From Asterella californica (Eukaryota; Streptophyta; Marchantiopsida; Marchantiales; Aytoniaceae): 64,000 nt of DNA. The stretch is from assembly GCA_036924285.1 (NCBI GenBank), contig JAYKYS010000007.1:17174001-17238000 (forward strand), in the 5' to 3' direction. The notes below the pieces were generated by a model that ran no database searches, was not told the DNA's origin, and worked only from the letters and a program-made list of their open reading frames with translations. Below, piece by piece: positions 1 through 12,239 of the stretch (positions are counted from its first letter, which is position 1; each line of letters begins with the position of its first letter). Position numbers and translations under genes: made by a program.

Positions 1-3000
1 AAATCCTATCGTAATCCATGATGGATTCAAAGGGAGTGATATAAGTCGTCAAACTTAAGCTGTGAATATGACAAACAATGAGCTTTTTTTGACAAACCCA
101 TTTAGAAGTAATCCAACCACGAAAAGCATCAAAGAAAAGATCACCTTCAAAGCAAAAGGCACCTGCTTGGCTGTCATAAAGGCATAGATTCTTGAGTCCA
201 CCCACTGTATCCACCTTCACCAGCACCGTGGAATCTAGAGGAAGTAGGGAGCGGAGAGAAACAACATCAAGTTTACAAAGGAGAGCATCGAGCGATGAAG
301 AAGTCTCTGACGAGGAGCTAGTCACCACCGAGTCCACAATAGTCGCCGTATATAGCACATGCAATGATTAGAACTTAAATAGATATGCCAGAACACCATT
401 TTTATCTTGATCTCCGTATAGTTGAGATTATAGGAGTCTGAAGAGCACAAATCAGACGAAAAGGGGTGTTCTCCACTCAGAAATCGATCGAGGTGTAGAC
501 CGAAAAGATTTACTGGAGACTCAAGAGGCCATTGATAGATATATCAAAGATATACTAGACACATGTATAAAGCCTTATCTTCCCTTCTGGTCTCGATCAT
601 CTTTTACTCATCACGTGGCAGATGTGGTAAATGATGTCATCATAAAGATGCACGCCGAAGGACCTCTATGTTTTTTGGTTAAACAGATATACCAAAAGGA
701 TCTTGTTTTTTCACAATGATGTCCACCATGAAGAGCAATGTGGATATTCAACAACCCATTGAGACATAAGTTCTCTCACAATTACAAATATACGAAACTG
801 AAATTAGAGATATAATTGTATTCCACGGATTCATCTATAAAGCAGCTTCAAAATTTAAAGCTTGCCAATCCACGTGAACTCAGTTTTATGACAATTGACA
901 TCGTGTGGTTTGTATTATATTATCTCATGGACTCCTCTAAGGACGTCCTGAAGAATTTTGATAATGTTTATATGACACCAAAAATTTTAATCATCAAACT
1001 CAAGAGGAACACTATCAACAGATGGATAGTCCGGCTTGTATGTTGACACAAGAATAGAGGTCCATGCAAGCGTTCCAGAGAGAAGTGCTGAACCTTCAAA
1101 GACATGATTGCGGTATACATGAAGACCTTGGCAGAAAAAGTGAGACTTCACGTCTCATATTTAGATGAGGCACTTGCTAAGTGGATGTTACGACTGAAAG
1201 GAGTATCCACCAAACATGTTATCTCATTACAAATCAAGGTAACCATAGTTTGTGGCTTACCACCGATTTCCATAGTTTCCAAGAAGAACATGAAGCCTAA
1301 AGCTCATGATTAAAGTGACTCTGAAGATGAATCTCTCTGACTAGGACCCAACTACACATACGACTTTGCATGTTTCCTTGAGAATGATACATGCATAGCC
1401 TTCACTATGAGAGTTCTTCAAGATCCATCTTCCAGACCTTTAGGATATGACCTGAAGGACTATGCATTGCAAGAGTTGGAGCTTGAAAACCGGATGTTTC
1501 TATTGAGCTACTTCATCATCCCATAAGCTCATGTGTTTCATACACAAGCGAGTACTTACTTTCCTACGTATATTACACTCTGTTGGTTAAGTTGTGCTCA
1601 TGGTCTACCAGCACCATCCAAGTTCCTCCGGAAGCTATGACTCGAGTAAGTTTTTATCTTCTTATTATATATCTAAGTATACTCTGTTTATCAAAATGAG
1701 TGGAATGTACCGAGACACACTGAGTTGACACACTTTCATTGTGATCGTTGTCCACTCCAATTTCCTATCATCAAAGGACTCCAAGATACACCTACAAATG
1801 TGATATCCACACTTGCAGCAGTAGTCACCCAATTTGCTGATACGAAGGACGTTGTCTCTTTTCCCACCACTGTATAGTGTAAAGTCTTGATCCTCATCTT
1901 TGACCAAATGTAAGACATCGAGGATAAGAGCCCTTTCGCCGGCGCTCATATCTTAAAAAGGGGGAGTGTAAACTAGATAAATCTGATTAACGATACATTC
2001 CTACAATGTTCAACTATATATTTGTAAATACAAGCAATAAAAGAGTTTTAAAACAAAAGTGAATTGTGCAAATGCTTTCCAAAAATAGTCAGTTCTGTTT
2101 TAAAACCATCCCCTCCGAGGATCAGCAAACCCTCCAAGGATGATGTTACACAAGGGCTCTTCTTATACACTCAAGGGATGACATCATACCGAGACTCCTT
2201 GATGTATCATACACTCAGTCATTCAAATGATCTTAACTAAGAAACTACTCGGAGATGATGTCACTCCACGACGTTAAAACGTCATCCAGAGACGTCAAAA
2301 TGTCACTTGAGGGACATCCAAAACATCACTAAGGAAGTCAAAGTTATTGTGTCGATGACTTGTATCTTTTTTAAAAGATTAGGTATTCAAAACCAGACAT
2401 TGCAGCCAAAGGCTCAACATGTCTTTTTAGATTGTAGGACACTCCACATGTTAGGAGAACCACCGGGAATAGGAGCAGAAATCCCTCTTTAAAAAAAAGA
2501 TCGACAAACACAACAAGATCGATTGAGAAATGCACGAAACTGAAGAACAACTATGGACATATTAGACAAGGTTATGAGAGAGATGTGTAGAGAATAAGAT
2601 TCAAGATATCTAGTCTTCATAGGCTCTTGCGCTTGGATGCCAATCATAACCTGTGATGATTAATGATCAAATGGTTGAAGATAGTCTTGTTGTTAAAGTC
2701 CAATTGCTTGTATCTGAGACAGTGAAGTGAAATAAATTAATTGGAGTATGTTTGCATGATATGGAACTTTCAAGCACATGATGACTCAATTATGGTGATT
2801 TGAGATTATAATGTTTGTAATATGTTATTAGTAGATTTGTCCTAGCTTCCGTGTGACAGATGCCAGAGATGTTACGAATCGACTAAGGGTATAATCTTCT
2901 GTAGTAATCTCGGGTCCTCAAGACCTTCGAGGGACAAAATTGTTATACCGATTGATAGAAGTTTGCAACCATTGAGGGGAAGAGGTGTCTAGCGTCTAAT

Positions 3001-3080
3001 AACATGAAACGTGGACTTGGCAAGATTCACTTGGACATCCGATATCGATGCAAAAAGTGAGAGTAACCTCTTACTGCTAG
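1..3080. other. Decayed repeat-like DNA, no recognised gene
   Basis: I find no intact gene here. Short plus-strand open stretches at 816-1046 and 1104-1313, and a coding-like run at about 1330-1610 with scattered stops, could be remnants of a retroelement gag or other polyprotein, because elements surround them. No motif identifies the family. The stretch at 2100-2330 is rich in short repeats of the type GATGATGT/CATCC/CATCAC. The rest looks like neutral AT-rich sequence. Confidence 0.3.
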
Positions 3081-3089
3081 TAGATCACG

Positions 3090-4300
3090 CTAATTACTAA
3101 TGACAAAAAAATCCATATCATCTCCAAACAAAGTCAAATCCGTCCAACTCCCATCTCTCAAGCCCACAATATGAATAGTCATGTTCAACGAATGGGCTCG
3201 GATAATTAAGGTAATAACTGGAATTGTACATAAAGCATAGAGTAAGAGAGCGAGTTGGCAACCATGCTTGACCTCTCTAAGAATCAAGAAATAAGACGTG
3301 AAATCATCATTGGTATGAACGAGAGTGGTTGCATCAATAGCCAGAACCTTGACTAGCAGAATAACATGCGAGTGAAAGTCTATTGCCTGCAGCAGCTGCT
3401 GGAGGTAGGAATCATGAATGCTATCTTAGGCTTTGTGAAAATCCAATTGGTAAAGTATGGCGGACTAACCTCGGCATTTGAGAAAGTCGTGTGTGAGAAC
3501 AAATGCGATAATGTTATCCACTGTAGTTCTACATCGGATGAAGTCTGTTTGTGCTATTGGGACAAGATGAGGTAGAAGCAAAGCAAAATGCAAAACAATA
3601 ATTTTGGCAAGCAGTTTGTAATATGCCATGAGCAAGACAATAGACCTCTAGTTAGCAAGAGAGTGCGTGGAAGTGATTTTGGTCCAAGCCTTATGACTCC
3701 CTGAAGAAAGTAAGAGAGATCGTACCTGATGTCCAACATGAATGGATGAACTACTCACATTGCTCTTTGACCATGGACCACAAGACTCGTAGAATGTCCG
3801 TGGACATACCATCTATTCCTGAAGCACGGTTTGTTGACAAAGCGAGGAACACATCTTCAATTTTTTGACTGAAAGATATGACCACAAGAAAACCATTCTC
3901 CTCTGTAATAACTTTGTGCTGTAACGTACACAATAACATCCATGTATCAGCATCAACTTTGGTAGAACAAACTAGTGTCGGATAGAGCTCATCGTAGAAG
4001 AAGTACATATGTCGTTGGATCTAAGCTGGAGATGTGCACACATCTCCTTGCGGTGTGATCAGTGAGAGGATACATTGTCTCTTACGTCGAGATTTATGTA
4101 GATGGAAAAAATGCCATGGGTGCCTCCCTGTTGCCGTGTTGTAATACGGCTCTTGTGTGAAATTCTTGTAGAACGTAGGATGTGTTTCTTTTTATGTCTC
4201 GTGAACGTTCTTGCCTAACTCGTCAAACAATGTGATGGATGTCATGTCATGATCAACAACGGAGGTGAGAAGATTTCTTAGAGCTTGTGTCTTCTATCAT
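3090..4300 (-). pseudogene. LINE (non-LTR) reverse transcriptase, decayed
   Basis: This is part of ORF2 of a plant LINE, whose reverse transcriptase would copy the element's own RNA at a nicked target. On the minus strand, reading from about 4010 downward, the order of RT blocks is right: FYDELYPTL before the domain, then RASGIDGMSTDILRVLW (the usual 'aPG.DG...fyk..W' block), AYYKLLAKI, QTDFIRCRTTVDNI, LDFHKA followed by DSIHDSYLQQLL, then LREVKHGCQLALLLYALC (the 'GvrQGcplSPlLF' block) and LFGDDMDFF (the YADD-like site). The pieces lie in different frames with several stops, for example in place of Tyr after LDFHKA, so the copy is dead. The catalytic pair reads GDD. A poorly conserved leader may extend to about 4300. 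No 3' tail or target duplication was found. Plant LINE identity is well supported; the clade is not determined. Confidence 0.85.
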
Positions 4301-4737
4301 GTGTGAATTTCGCATTTTGCACATGTGGCATATCCTCTTTATGATCCGTTGAGAAAGCACAAGAGATTTGCATGGGAGGAGAGACATACAGAGACGATTC
4401 AAAGATTGAAGCAGTTCTTATCTTCTCCACATGTACTTCTTCGTGTGAGGTATGAGGAAGAGAAATCAGTGATGTTGTTGATACTAGCTCGATAACCACT
4501 GGATGAGTAGTAGGATAAGATGATGAGTAAGAGAATCAGTTTGCAATCAGATTTGGAGCAAAGGTGTTGAGTAAGCGACATATGAACTTATCCTCAAGCG
4601 AAGAAAGAGTTATGAGGAGTAGTTACAACTATGAAAGCTGAAAAGGACTGATTGGAGCGTCAGTAGTAGTAGAAATAGATTGTTTCTCAATATTAGAGAT
4701 GATTACAAACTCGTAACACCTCTGATATTATTATGCT
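4301..4737. other. No feature recognised
   Basis: This short stretch lies between the LINE and Gypsy fragments. It contains only shadow open frames on the minus strand and no recognisable domain. It may be the junction of independent insertions. Confidence 0.4.
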
Positions 4738-5330
4738 ACGATGGATTGTTTATATCAATTCCTTAAATCTTGAGTCCAGACACATAGCGGAGAAGAACAA
4801 CCCAATAGCTGATATGTTATCTCTTGCAAGGTAGGAGGATGAGGAGGAGATGGTTGAAGATACAGAAGGCGTTGACACTAATGTTTTTTGTAGAGATCAA
4901 AGAGATGAGAGAAACATTCAAAACCATTCATGGAGGAGCTATATGAAGGAGAATGAATAGATATAAGACACTATCTAAGCTTGTTGACTAGACAGCCAAG
5001 ATGGAGCGATGCTCATGTTAAATAAATCAACAGGAAGGCTTATAACTTGCTATAAGGTGATTATTTGTAGAAGCAGTCTAAGCAAGGTGGTAAGATGACG
5101 TGCATGAATTTCATGAAAGCTTATGCGTAAGACATAGAGGTATTTGTACCACCTTTACAAAGCTGAAGGAGAGATATGATGACATAATATATATAGAGAT
5201 GTAGTTCAGTTTGTGGAGACATGCCAAACTTGTCAAGAATATTCATGAATTCGAGAGCGAGATAGGTTACATCTTACTTATCCACTTGCAGTGCATTATA
5301 ACTGGGTAGTAGATCTGTAATGTCTCAAGA
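4738..5330 (+). pseudogene. Ty3/Gypsy fragment: end of RNase H and start of integrase
   Basis: The plus-strand reading at 4738 gives RWIVYINSLNLESRHIAEKN followed by NPIADMLSLAR. This matches the conserved end of the Gypsy RNase H domain (R-W-..-HI.GK.N..AD.LSR). About 350 bp later come DIYRDVVQFVETCQTCQEYS and then RLHLTYPLAVHYNWVV, the second half of the integrase zinc-binding domain with its two Cys residues and the start of the core. The block between carries many stops and a damaged His-His half. No LTR was recognised beside it. It is a dead internal fragment, in the same orientation as the larger Gypsy copy at 16.2-18.8 kb. Confidence 0.8.
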
Positions 5331-6859
5331 TTTCTCCTTTACACCATTGTAGCATAAAAGATTTCGTTCCTCAAGAAGATTTACACTAATTACATTATTC
5401 TAAGTTCTAAGATATGTTCAAACTCACAAACATTGGTTTTGTCCAGAAGTTTCTTCCAATCCACACAACCACGCAGCTTCCAGACCCTCAAAAGGTGCTC
5501 TGGATCATAACACACAACTACTACTTCAAATACAACACAAATGTACAATGAGAAGATATGGAAGACGATTACTAGTCCCTTGCCAAGGCTTCCAGAAGTA
5601 AATCTCATCTTTTCTGGTGGTCCAACTCGGCTTCTAATACCTTTAGAACACTGCCACTGCTCGGTAGATGTCAATTACTACTCCACACAACAAATTACTC
5701 TTACGGATACTCAACTGATTAGATCAATCACATGGTGTATGCCCCTTGTAGCCTTCTCAGACTTCTGTCCACTGAAACGGTCTTCTGGCAACACTACAAC
5801 AACACTTACATCTACTGTTACTCACACAAGACTTTCGTAACCGGGTAGAGGATAAAATGAAGATGGGAAGATAAGAGAAGAGAAGATAATAAAGAAATTC
5901 ACTTTAACATTTTCACCCTGCATATTTCGTAAGTCTCTCGTAAGACTCGTCATCAGACTTTGAGGGTTTATATGCTTCTATTGGCCCGATGTTAGAAAGG
6001 CAGAAAGTGCCTTAAAAACGATCAGGTTATAAGTTGGTTAGGTAAGGTTATCATGGTTTTACACCTTAGTTTATCTCGAGCACTGGTTATCACGCTGTCG
6101 ATCTACAGTTATGTATGTACCTTAAAGCAAGCAGAAATTCCCTGCTCCTCCTGTTCGTATAAAATTTGATGTTTTCTCCATTACGCTTTTGCAGGTAAAG
6201 TTTTACTTATTATCTGAAAAACTAGTTTTTATTTTAAATTTCTCTTCTCGAGCTCATCACACACCACCACCTTCAGAGCCAGGCTGGTGATAAAGCGCAT
6301 GAGCTCAAACTCACGACGGCACCGAGTGAAGAAAGTGTGATCAACTGTGGTAGCCATTCAGCTTTAAATCACAAACATGGGTATAAACCTTGGGAGAAAT
6401 GAATATTCCTTTTTCCTTGCTCGTTTCTCTAGACACGATCCAGTTCCAACTCCACGGTTCTCTGTCAATTGCTAAATTGTTGATTGCTAGAACTCATATT
6501 TTAAATAAAACACATAATCTAAAACTCTTCAAGAGTTCTCCTGAAGTTGAATCCTCACATGATTGTCAGATTCCATTCTCAAATAAGAAAGTCACTGAAG
6601 ATAAAACATTTCTTAGTGAACGTTCCCTTTTTCTATGCTCCGTGACGGTTAATGGGCAGAAGAAAGACTCCGGGAGACCAGGAGCATTTAAATTTACTCA
6701 TATTTGTTCTGTACTATATAAACTCATGCATGTACACAACTTGTACATATATAAGATTGTGAATGTGGGTGTCTTTCTACCCACAGGAAATTTGCAGTTA
6801 AAATATCATTCTTTTTTATTGTTTGATATTGTTTTGGCTATTCAAGGAACCAATAACGA
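5331..6859. other. No gene recognised
   Basis: There are open frames at 5390-5674 (minus), 5541-5840 (plus) and the long one from 6390 (plus). Their composition and lack of motifs do not support a host gene before 6860. A partial LTR is possible in 5316-5860 but I could not define its ends. The long frame from 6390 runs into the LINE endonuclease in the wrong frame, so it is probably accidental. Confidence 0.35.
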
Positions 6860-7450
6860 TTTTTTCGGATGCACTTTTGTCATAAAGTGGCTGTCGCTGC
6901 CTACACTTTTGTTTGGTCCTCTGGCCTCCAAGGGAGAGGAGGCACAACGCTCTTCTTTCATCCGGATCTTGACACACAACCTTCTCCATACGGCTCTTAT
7001 CTTTGGGTTTCTCTGCGCTACTGGATCAAACTCTTCTCTATGCTTTCGATCTATGCGTCAGATTATTCACAAGCTAGATGCATATTGTGGAGGTAACTCA
7101 TATCGGACATCTCGATCCGCCCAATTATTTGCCTTGGGGATTGGAATGCGGTTGAAGTGAGGAAGACTCCTGTCACTCTACAACGGGGTTCATGAACCGT
7201 AGTTATTCACCGCCTTCTGGCTCAAAATGGGACTCCAAGCTGCACGAGCATTAGCGCATAAGCTGCAAGGGCCCAGATATATCTGCTTTCATGCGCATCA
7301 AGGAATATTTTCTTGGTCTATACTAGACAGAGCTTACCTCTAGCAGGACCTGCAGTTGGATTTTGAGGTGGACTCATTATGTCATTAGCAAGAAATAGTA
7401 CTCTCTGATCATCTTCCAGTTTACCTCGAGGTTTTCTTTTGTAAAGGTAT
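6860..7450 (+). pseudogene. LINE endonuclease (APE-type) domain, decayed
   Basis: This is the N-terminal part of ORF2 of a LINE, the AP-endonuclease-like domain that nicks the target DNA. In order the plus strand shows TFVWSSGLQGRGGTTLFF (the 'wsS...RGGvaiLf' block), SYLWVSLRYWIKLFSMLSIYA (cut here to its start; the 'gRyl.v.l...iysP' block), CLGDWNAVE (the 'GDFN' metal-binding motif, here GDWN), a 'sr.lDRaYl'-like block SILDRAYL, and LSDHLPVYLEVFF (the SDHxP catalytic His motif). Blocks fall in two frames with stops between them. A weaker continuation with WDSSSHTWWFFMLNKRDPH runs to about 7700. The RT domain expected downstream is absent. It lies in the opposite orientation to the RT piece at 3.1-4.3 kb, so the two are not simply one element. 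Confidence 0.82.
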
Positions 7451-7984
7451 TGTCTCTCAATTGAGATCTCGCAAGACCTACTTTAATATAAGCCGGATGC
7501 ACGTCTAATCGAAGACGTCGTCTTCATGCAGCTACTTCGACAAAGATGGGCATTCGATATGACCACACATGGTATCTTCCTATCATGATATGTCCATGCA
7601 TGAGAGTTATCACGTCACTCTTTTCGCTCACGGTAACAGACTAAAAATAAACAATTAGCGGCTTTGGGACTCCTCATCACACACTTGGTGGTTCTTTATG
7701 CTAAACAAGAGAGATCCTCACAGGACTGTGTAACTCTTGCTAGCCTGATACATCATCGGTGTCGGCCCGAAGTCCTTAAGGCTCATAAGCTCAGGTTGTG
7801 ATAGAGAAAACGTTTCTTGCACCACGATGTTGTATAACGTGTTTTTCTGTTTATTTCTTCATCTCGCTTCTTGAAGAGTTTCACATGTCTTTCATTCAAA
7901 GAAGCAATGCAATGTAAACCAAACGGATGAGAAGGTCTCGTGTCCACCTTGTACATTAATTTTGTTTTCTGTTATTGAGAAACA
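7451..7984. other. Possible LINE continuation, otherwise nothing seen
   Basis: The first 250 bp may be the ORF2 linker after the endonuclease domain. After about 7840 the sequence becomes AT-rich and grades into the hairpin repeat. No RT motif is present. Confidence 0.3.
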
Positions 7985-8192
7985 TGTAAGCGTTATATAT
8001 AATTATTGTATTAATATTATAAAAGATTAAATTTATTTATAATTATTAATATTTAACCAGCCCTGGGGTTCTAGACAGATCTCGATGGAACCTATAAGTC
8101 CAGTACACTGTTAACAAAATATAACTTCATTTCATCTATATATTAATTTAATTCTCTAGTTTTTCCGTTCAAAAAGATTAGAGCATAAATTA
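7985..8192 (+). repeat. Hairpin repeat copy 1 (forward)
   Basis: A copy of a family found at seven places in this window. In forward order it has an AT-rich tract (7985-8055), a CCCTGG block (8062-8067), CCTATAAG at 8091-8098 (CCCATAAG in other copies), and a stem-loop at 8144-8192. Stem arms are TAATTTAATTCTCTAGTTTTT (8144-8164, 21 nt, shown here only by its ends TAATTTA and GTTTTT) and its imperfect complement at 8171-8192, around a CCGTTC loop. The copy is immediately followed, about 130 bp on, by an inverted copy. Confidence 0.6.
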
Positions 8193-8318
8193 GTCAAAAG
8201 CTATTTAGTCTTCTAAATGTACATGAAATGAATATCCTAATTCTCTATCAAGTAGAATAAACGAAAGAGAGCCGAAAGAGCCAAACAACCAACACCTAGC
8301 AGAAGAGAACGAGAATCT

Positions 8319-8490
8319 ATGCATATTTCACCCTCTTCCAAGTTCGGAAGAGGAAGAATATGCATGAAGTTTAGGAAGGGTTAAGTAGTAAATTAAATCC
8401 CTTGTTATTTTTTGGTTTGTTGCTTCTAGTCTCTCACACTTATACCAATGAGAGTGTGACTGTTTTTCCTTGCTTTATGGGTTATAGAAT
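8319..8490 (-). repeat. Hairpin repeat copy 2 (inverted)
   Basis: It starts with stem-loop 2 at 8319-8365: the left arm begins ATGCATATTTCACCC and the right arm ends GGAAGAATATGCAT, about 20 bp per arm around AAGT. Half of stem-loop 1 follows (TTAGGAAGGGTTAAGTAG, 8370-8388). Then come the two conserved words of the family in reverse order, CTTATACC at 8439-8446 and TTATGGGTT at 8475-8483, with the usual spacing of about 30-40 bp. Confidence 0.7.
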
Positions 8491-8799
8491 AAACTTTTCG
8501 TATCTCCAAGTTCACCTAATATTTAACTTAGAGATATTTTAACTTTAGTATAAAATTCCTCAGAAGTTCATGTTGTATACATATTCTCTAGTTCTAAAAT
8601 TATTTATTATTCGTAAATAAAAAACTGATAAATAAAAAATCTTACATACAACTATTACACAAGAAGTTGCATCGCATACTCAATTGTTCGCCTGTGGACT
8701 CTCTCTATATCTCTCTCTCAACATGGTTGCTGTATACATATAGATGAATGTTGCGGAATTGACAGTCTACAGTAGTAACAGACGGGTTTAAAAAGTAAA

Positions 8800-8955
8800 A
8801 CCATTTTTTATGGAATTTAATTTTTCGAGAAAATTTGCCAGAAATTATAACAAAAATTAGAGTTTTCAAAAAAAATTTAATTCAAACCACGATGCGAACC
8901 TGAAACCTCTCCCATCCAATGTCCGAACCTCAACCATCTGAGTTACGGACGCTTT
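8800..8955 (-). mobile_element. tRNA-derived SINE-like copy A
   Basis: Read on the minus strand, the head shows a Pol III A-box-like TAACTCAGATGGTTGAGG (complement of about 8928-8945) and a perfect-looking B-box, GGTTCGCATC (complement of 8891-8900). The body then runs AT-rich to about 8800. The body is shared with the copy at 35817-35945 (both carry AATTAAA..TTTTTG, then TTATAA and TGNCAAAT in order). No cloverleaf could be drawn with confidence and the body is not tRNA, so I call it a SINE, not a tRNA gene. Confidence 0.65.
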
Positions 8956-10815
8956 TGATACAAGGCAGGGTTGCTACTTTTATAACACCAACTCTATGGT
9001 TTAATCACTGGCAATAATAGAGAATAGAAGATCGCGCGACAGAGAATTTTGCATCGTTCTTCGATTTAGATTCGGTCAATTACCGGTTACTTCGCCGGCA
9101 GTATAATTCAACCCAATAATCATAAAGTCTAAAAACCGACGGAGCCCCAGAGTTGGCTAGTTCGTTCAACGGGTTTATGTTCGAGTTCACTTGTAACTAC
9201 ACTTGAGCGAAACGATTGAAACTGAAACACAACGAATCGAAGACCATGACTTTCGAGCCTCTTCTTCTGAGATGATAGTCAGTCTGATACTCATGTAGTT
9301 CAATCTCATGAAAGTGGTCTACAGTTCCCGATCGAGAATCCACTAGAATAGATTCCCATCGATCACCGTGCTAATGATCTATCGATCATGAGGTCGGTGA
9401 TGGAAGATGGTGGATGCCCAGGAACACGATCTTGCAGCTGGACAGTGGACTTGTGGGAAAGCGGCATGAGTTCTACATGTTTTCTCTATAGTGCAGTCCG
9501 ATCAGACTTGGGTGCTTGCGAACTACGGTAGTCTGACTGTGGTAACGGATGTGACTCACACCGTATAGCATTCCTGTAGTTCATATAAAGTATCCCAGAC
9601 GTGCAATGTAAAAGTTTTACCAAAATTCTCCTAATCGGTTCTTTTCAGTAAATTCTCTTTTGTCGCCGTGGCTCGGAATTTTTCAGTTTGGCTCTTCTGC
9701 CGGTTTGACATTCTCTGCCGTTCGACCTATAAGTTCGAACATTAATTCCGTTGTTATTCATACGGCGAGGTTTCGTGGCCCTAGTGAGTTTGTAATCAAG
9801 ACGTTGACCTTTTCTTGAAATCAAGACGTTGACTTTTACCAGCCGGAATGAACATTGACCAGCAAATGTGGCTGACACTAATTACCGTAGTCAGTGCGAG
9901 GAAGACTACCGTAGGTCGGCGTGGGAGCGCTCGGGTTTATCCCAGTGCTCGGGGAGAAATTTTTGAGTTGCCGGTAAATATCTCACTGTAATAAGTAATA
10001 GCCGGTTGTTTCGATCGGTATCCGGTTTTGTTTTCAGAAGTGAATGGCCGTTTGTCGATTTCTGTGAAGTGTTTGCCGGTAAAAATCCGGTTTACTACAA
10101 TTTCAACCCGTTTTTTCCCCCAAAATTCCCGGTTGATCTTCCAGCGCTCCGGTTGGCCCTGAGTGCTGGTTTATCCTCGAGTCACCAGACAAGAAGACTG
10201 CGCCATTATTTCTGCACATTCCCACGTCTCGGGCAGGCGCGCGCCGATCCGTCTCATTGCTAGATCTCGGGCAGGTTTAGCGCCAACTCAAGGGGAGCGA
10301 CCAGCGGATCAGAATCCACAACGAAGAGAGCAACTTCTAATTTGAATGTTTATTGGCGAGATGCTAGGGCGGGAACAGCCGATCACAATGAACAAGGAGA
10401 ATGAATCTTGTGAATTTTCTGTTGGCGGGATGTAAACTCATAGGAGTCCTGAGCACGACTGCCGGAATGGACGGAGGGAGAAGTCCTGAGCTCGTCGATT
10501 GACCATTCAGAGTCGAGAAATTTCCTTGATCGAGTTGGTTTCTTCACCGAGACGGTTATCTGTTCGTGCGCAGTCGTGCTGCTGTCGCTTTCGGATGTGA
10601 TTTTGATGATGTAAGCAAGCGACCGGTGCTGTCCAAGTCCGGCCTACAATAGGCTGTCGAGGCAGAGATCGGCGCGCGGGACCAACGGGAAGGGTTGCAA
10701 TGGCGAGAACGAGACACGTTGATGCTGAATTGCGGAACACCTCTCAGTCATGGGGAAGCTAGCTAGTTCCAGGGCACTTCAACTGCCTCCAGAGTCCAGG
10801 CTCTCGTTTGATCAT
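8956..10815. other. Intergenic DNA and probable upstream region of the b561 gene
   Basis: No coding gene is seen. The GC content rises after about 9600. The hexamer CCGGTT and close variants (GCCGGT, TCCGGT) recur many times between 9700 and 10170, and GATCGAT-type palindromes occur at 9330-9400. These may be regulatory or a decayed repeat. Open frames on both strands in this part do not resemble proteins. Confidence 0.35.
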
Positions 10816-10825
10816 CTTCCAGCGC

Positions 10826-10832
10826 TATATAT
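10826..10832 (+). promoter_or_regulatory. TATA box of the cytochrome b561 gene
   Basis: TATATAT within GCGCTATATATGC. Transcription would start about 30 bp downstream, near 10856-10862, giving a 5' leader of about 125 nt with one tiny upstream frame (ATG at about 10915, four codons). The position fits the coding start at 10983. Confidence 0.55.
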
Positions 10833-10982
10833 GCGTCGTACGCAGACACTCCTTACAAACCGAGTTCGTTCATCGTGCACCTAACTAGCTCAGATTGTGT
10901 CAGTTGGCTTCTTCATGTTGAGGAAGTGAATCTTGAATTAGAGTCGGTTGGAAGTTCATCATCCTCAGCTTACAAGTACAAC

Positions 10983-12235
10983 ATGGCGTTCATGTTGTTC
11001 CTCCTGATGGTTATGCTCGTCGGAGTTAAGGGTGCCGCTGCTGCTTTCGCCTCCGTAAGCTCACTTTCTTCGTACTTTGTTAATCCTCACCCATCATAGT
11101 TCGTGGGAGGATTATGGATGAGTCAAGAAAGAATGTGCATCAATTTAGTTTGTACGATCCAGTATCTATGATTTAGACGTTCGTGTAGTTATATTAGTGA
11201 CTAATATAACTTGGCCAAAGGGGGCATGCCACTGAACGATTCACTGAGTGATTATTGGTGGTTGGCTGAAAGCAGCTGTCTGTGCCAGTCGATTGCGCTA
11301 TTGTGCTATCAATGCGTCTCTCGAGTGCATACCGCCAGAGGTGCACAACATTGTACATATGGCTTGACGCCTGAATGTTGTAACAATGCAGGACGAGGAG
11401 GAAAAATGGGTCAAGATTCACGGCTGGCTGATGTGGGCGTCGATGGGATTTCTACTTCCCCTAGGAACTGTTCTCATCCGGTGGACTAAACCCATGACCG
11501 ATGTTTATGAGGCACCTTCACCAGTTCGTGTGTGGACGTTATTTTATCTCCACGTTTTTTGTCAGGTACGACTCCGTAAAAATCAAATATATCGACTAAG
11601 TGGACTCGTCTTGTGTTGCTTGCTTTTAGTGAGATCCTGGTCTGCATTAGAACCTCACTGTGTGGGACTTGACTCGGTTGATACTGGATGCAGATTCTCG
11701 GCCTTGTGCTTGCATCTGGTGGGGCGGCGGTTCTGTTTGTCAAAGTGGGAACGGACTTCAGCTACACTCATCAGCGCCTTGGACTAGCAATTATGTGCTT
11801 GATGTGGTGCCAGCCACTGACTGCCTTGCTCCGCCCATCAAAGTGCGTACACCTCTATTTACTGAAGCCCTTGTAGAAGCAAGCTTGTGCTCATCTGAGC
11901 ATTGTTTTCATTACTGATTGTACTACATGCACCTTTGAATCTGACAAGTGTTGTATGGATTGCGTACTTGCAGAGGGTCAGCTTTGAGATCAGTTTGGTT
12001 CTTCTTCCACTGGCTTTTTGGAACTGGAGCTCTGTTTCTGGGCATTATCAACATATATATTGGTATTCGGATCTACGAGTATCTGTCGATGTCGAGCATT
12101 AGGTCGCTCAATATAGTATTCTCAATAGAAATTGCGGTCATGTGCTTTTTCTACCTGTTGCAAGACAGATGTAGTCACATGATCAGCCAAGGTAGACAGC
12201 ACAAGCCTGTACCTCAACACAGTATGAATTTGTGA
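10983..12235 (+). CDS. Cytochrome b561 domain protein, four exons
   Basis: Coding exons are 10983-11054, 11392-11565, 11694-11842 and 11974-12235, joined by GT-AG introns of 337, 128 and 131 bp. They keep one frame and give 218 residues. Residues 1-22 are a hydrophobic signal peptide (MAFMLFLLMVMLVGVKGAAA). The rest is a b561 core with about five membrane segments. Four His residues sit where the family ligates two haems: KIHGW (34), YLHVF (78), YTHQR (108) and FFHWL (144). Other hallmarks are LPLGT, the QPLTALLRP motif and LGIINIYIG. There is no DOMON domain, so it resembles the plant class with signal peptide plus b561 only. The family moves electrons across membranes, commonly from ascorbate; the partner here is unknown. 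The first ATG in frame is 10983. Upstream in-frame sequence lacks an ATG. The last 25 residues are hydrophilic. No neighbour suggests a shared pathway. Confidence 0.9.
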
Positions 12236-12239
12236 TTCA

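Noticed and set aside
6390..7160. 256-codon plus-strand open frame
   Set aside because: It overlaps the LINE endonuclease in a different frame and has no domain of its own; the real signal is in the neighbouring frames.
10875..11099. Start of the b561 protein upstream at 10875
   Set aside because: The codon there is GTG and the frame lacks an ATG before 10983; the ATG at 10983 gives a good signal peptide directly.
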